Of a stretch of 64,000 nucleotides of DNA, positions 63,819-64,000 are shown one piece after another (positions within the stretch are counted from its first letter, which is position 1; every line of letters begins with the position of its first letter). The DNA is taken from the NCBI GenBank assembly GCA_034678485.1, contig JAXDBU010000166.1, forward strand, positions 3,002-67,001, read 5' to 3'. Under the pieces are notes generated by a model. The model was not told where the DNA came from and searched no databases. It worked only from the letters and a program-made list of their open reading frames with translations. The position numbers and the translations under genes were made by a program. This DNA comes from PLanc-01 sp034678485. Its GTDB lineage: Bacteria > Planctomycetota > Phycisphaerae > Sedimentisphaerales > Anaerobacaceae.

Positions 63819-64000
63819 CTACCTCCGGTCCTGGAGGAACGGGCAACGCCAGAGATAGATTCTGTGTCTGCGCCGGTCGGAGCGGGAGGTCATCTCGACA
63901 GTTTTGTCCGGCGTGATGTCCCCGATCTCGAAGTCATGCGACACGATTCGCGAGCCGGCCTTGAGCCGGCTCAACTGGGGGATCAGCCGGGCGTTGATCT
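63819..64000 (-). CDS. SAM-dependent methyltransferase, C-terminal end (cut by window edge)
   Basis: An open frame of 60 codons runs from the right edge to a TAG at 63821-63819. The text LKAGSRIVSHDFEIGDITPD followed by HRIYLWRCPF is the usual ending of a class I methyltransferase group in planctomycetes and other bacteria (LKPGTRIVSHDF-type strand after the motif IV region). The SAM-binding motif lies outside the window. It converges with the subtilase gene with a 55-base gap. Confidence 0.6.
   Translation of the reverse strand, partial: INARLIPQLSRLKAGSRIVSHDFEIGDITPDKTVEMTSRSDRRRHRIYLWRCPFLQDRR

Overview
The window looks like GC-rich chromosomal DNA from a planctomycete, most likely class Phycisphaerae (Sedimentisphaerales-like). 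This is inferred from protein architecture, not from a marker gene. The pointers are a LamG protein carrying two dockerin-like calcium half-repeats, a secreted protein ending in the PAPGAI type of C-terminal sorting signal, several Tat-exported Gfo/Idh/MocA and sugar-isomerase proteins, ThuA, GH172 and other glycosidase-like proteins, and intergenic hairpin elements of kinds common in planctomycete genomes. Gene density is moderate, spacers are often 200-600 bases, and most genes appear to be transcribed alone or in pairs.

Layout. 1-10.1 kb: saccharide-related secreted proteins (a truncated glycosidase-like gene, a large GH42-like protein, a Tat-exported oxidoreductase, a GH172 protein), with an EamA permease, a small lipoprotein and a SOUL-family lipoprotein. 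10.2-13.9 kb: a DUF2130 coiled-coil protein and a membrane-anchored SGNH hydrolase whose fold is interrupted by TPRs. 14.3-23.2 kb: an RCC1/DUF5648 secreted protein, a Tat-exported TIM-barrel isomerase, a 1378-residue lamin-tail/CotH protein and a second Gfo/Idh/MocA protein. 23.6-25.2 kb: comB and prmC, which overlap. 25.4-30 kb: a 1517-residue gingipain-type (C25) peptidase. 30-36.3 kb: apt, a radical SAM/SPASM gene overlapping a CDP-alcohol phosphotransferase, two tandem cyclophilins (one with an FKBP-type dimerisation domain), a Tat-exported SGNH hydrolase and a beta-propeller protein. 36.7-46.1 kb: a small protein, a long nucleotide-sugar dehydrogenase, a protein joining a PGRS-like glycine-rich region to an LCAT-like lipase, a LamG/dockerin-like protein and the PAPGAI protein. 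46.8 kb: tRNA-Ser(UGA). 47.1-54.5 kb: a zinc-ribbon membrane protein, ThuA, an (alpha/alpha)6 glycosidase-like protein and the threonine-catabolism pair tdh-kbl. 54.8-64 kb: a GLUG protein, a kelch protein, a small membrane protein, a HEAT-repeat protein, a secreted subtilase and the end of a methyltransferase gene.

Together the genes describe a heterotroph that invests heavily in exported proteins: glycan-active enzymes, proteases, a lipase and large adhesin-like or scaffold-like proteins. Housekeeping genes (apt, prmC, tdh-kbl, tRNA-Ser) are scattered among them. No mobile element, prophage, CRISPR array or rRNA is visible. The observations most worth following are the FKBP_N-cyclophilin chimera, the PGRS-lipase fusion, a possible Cys-Gln thioester in the PAPGAI protein, the TPR-split SGNH hydrolase, a beta-sandwich-like module shared by two otherwise unrelated secreted proteins, and a leaderless permease gene.
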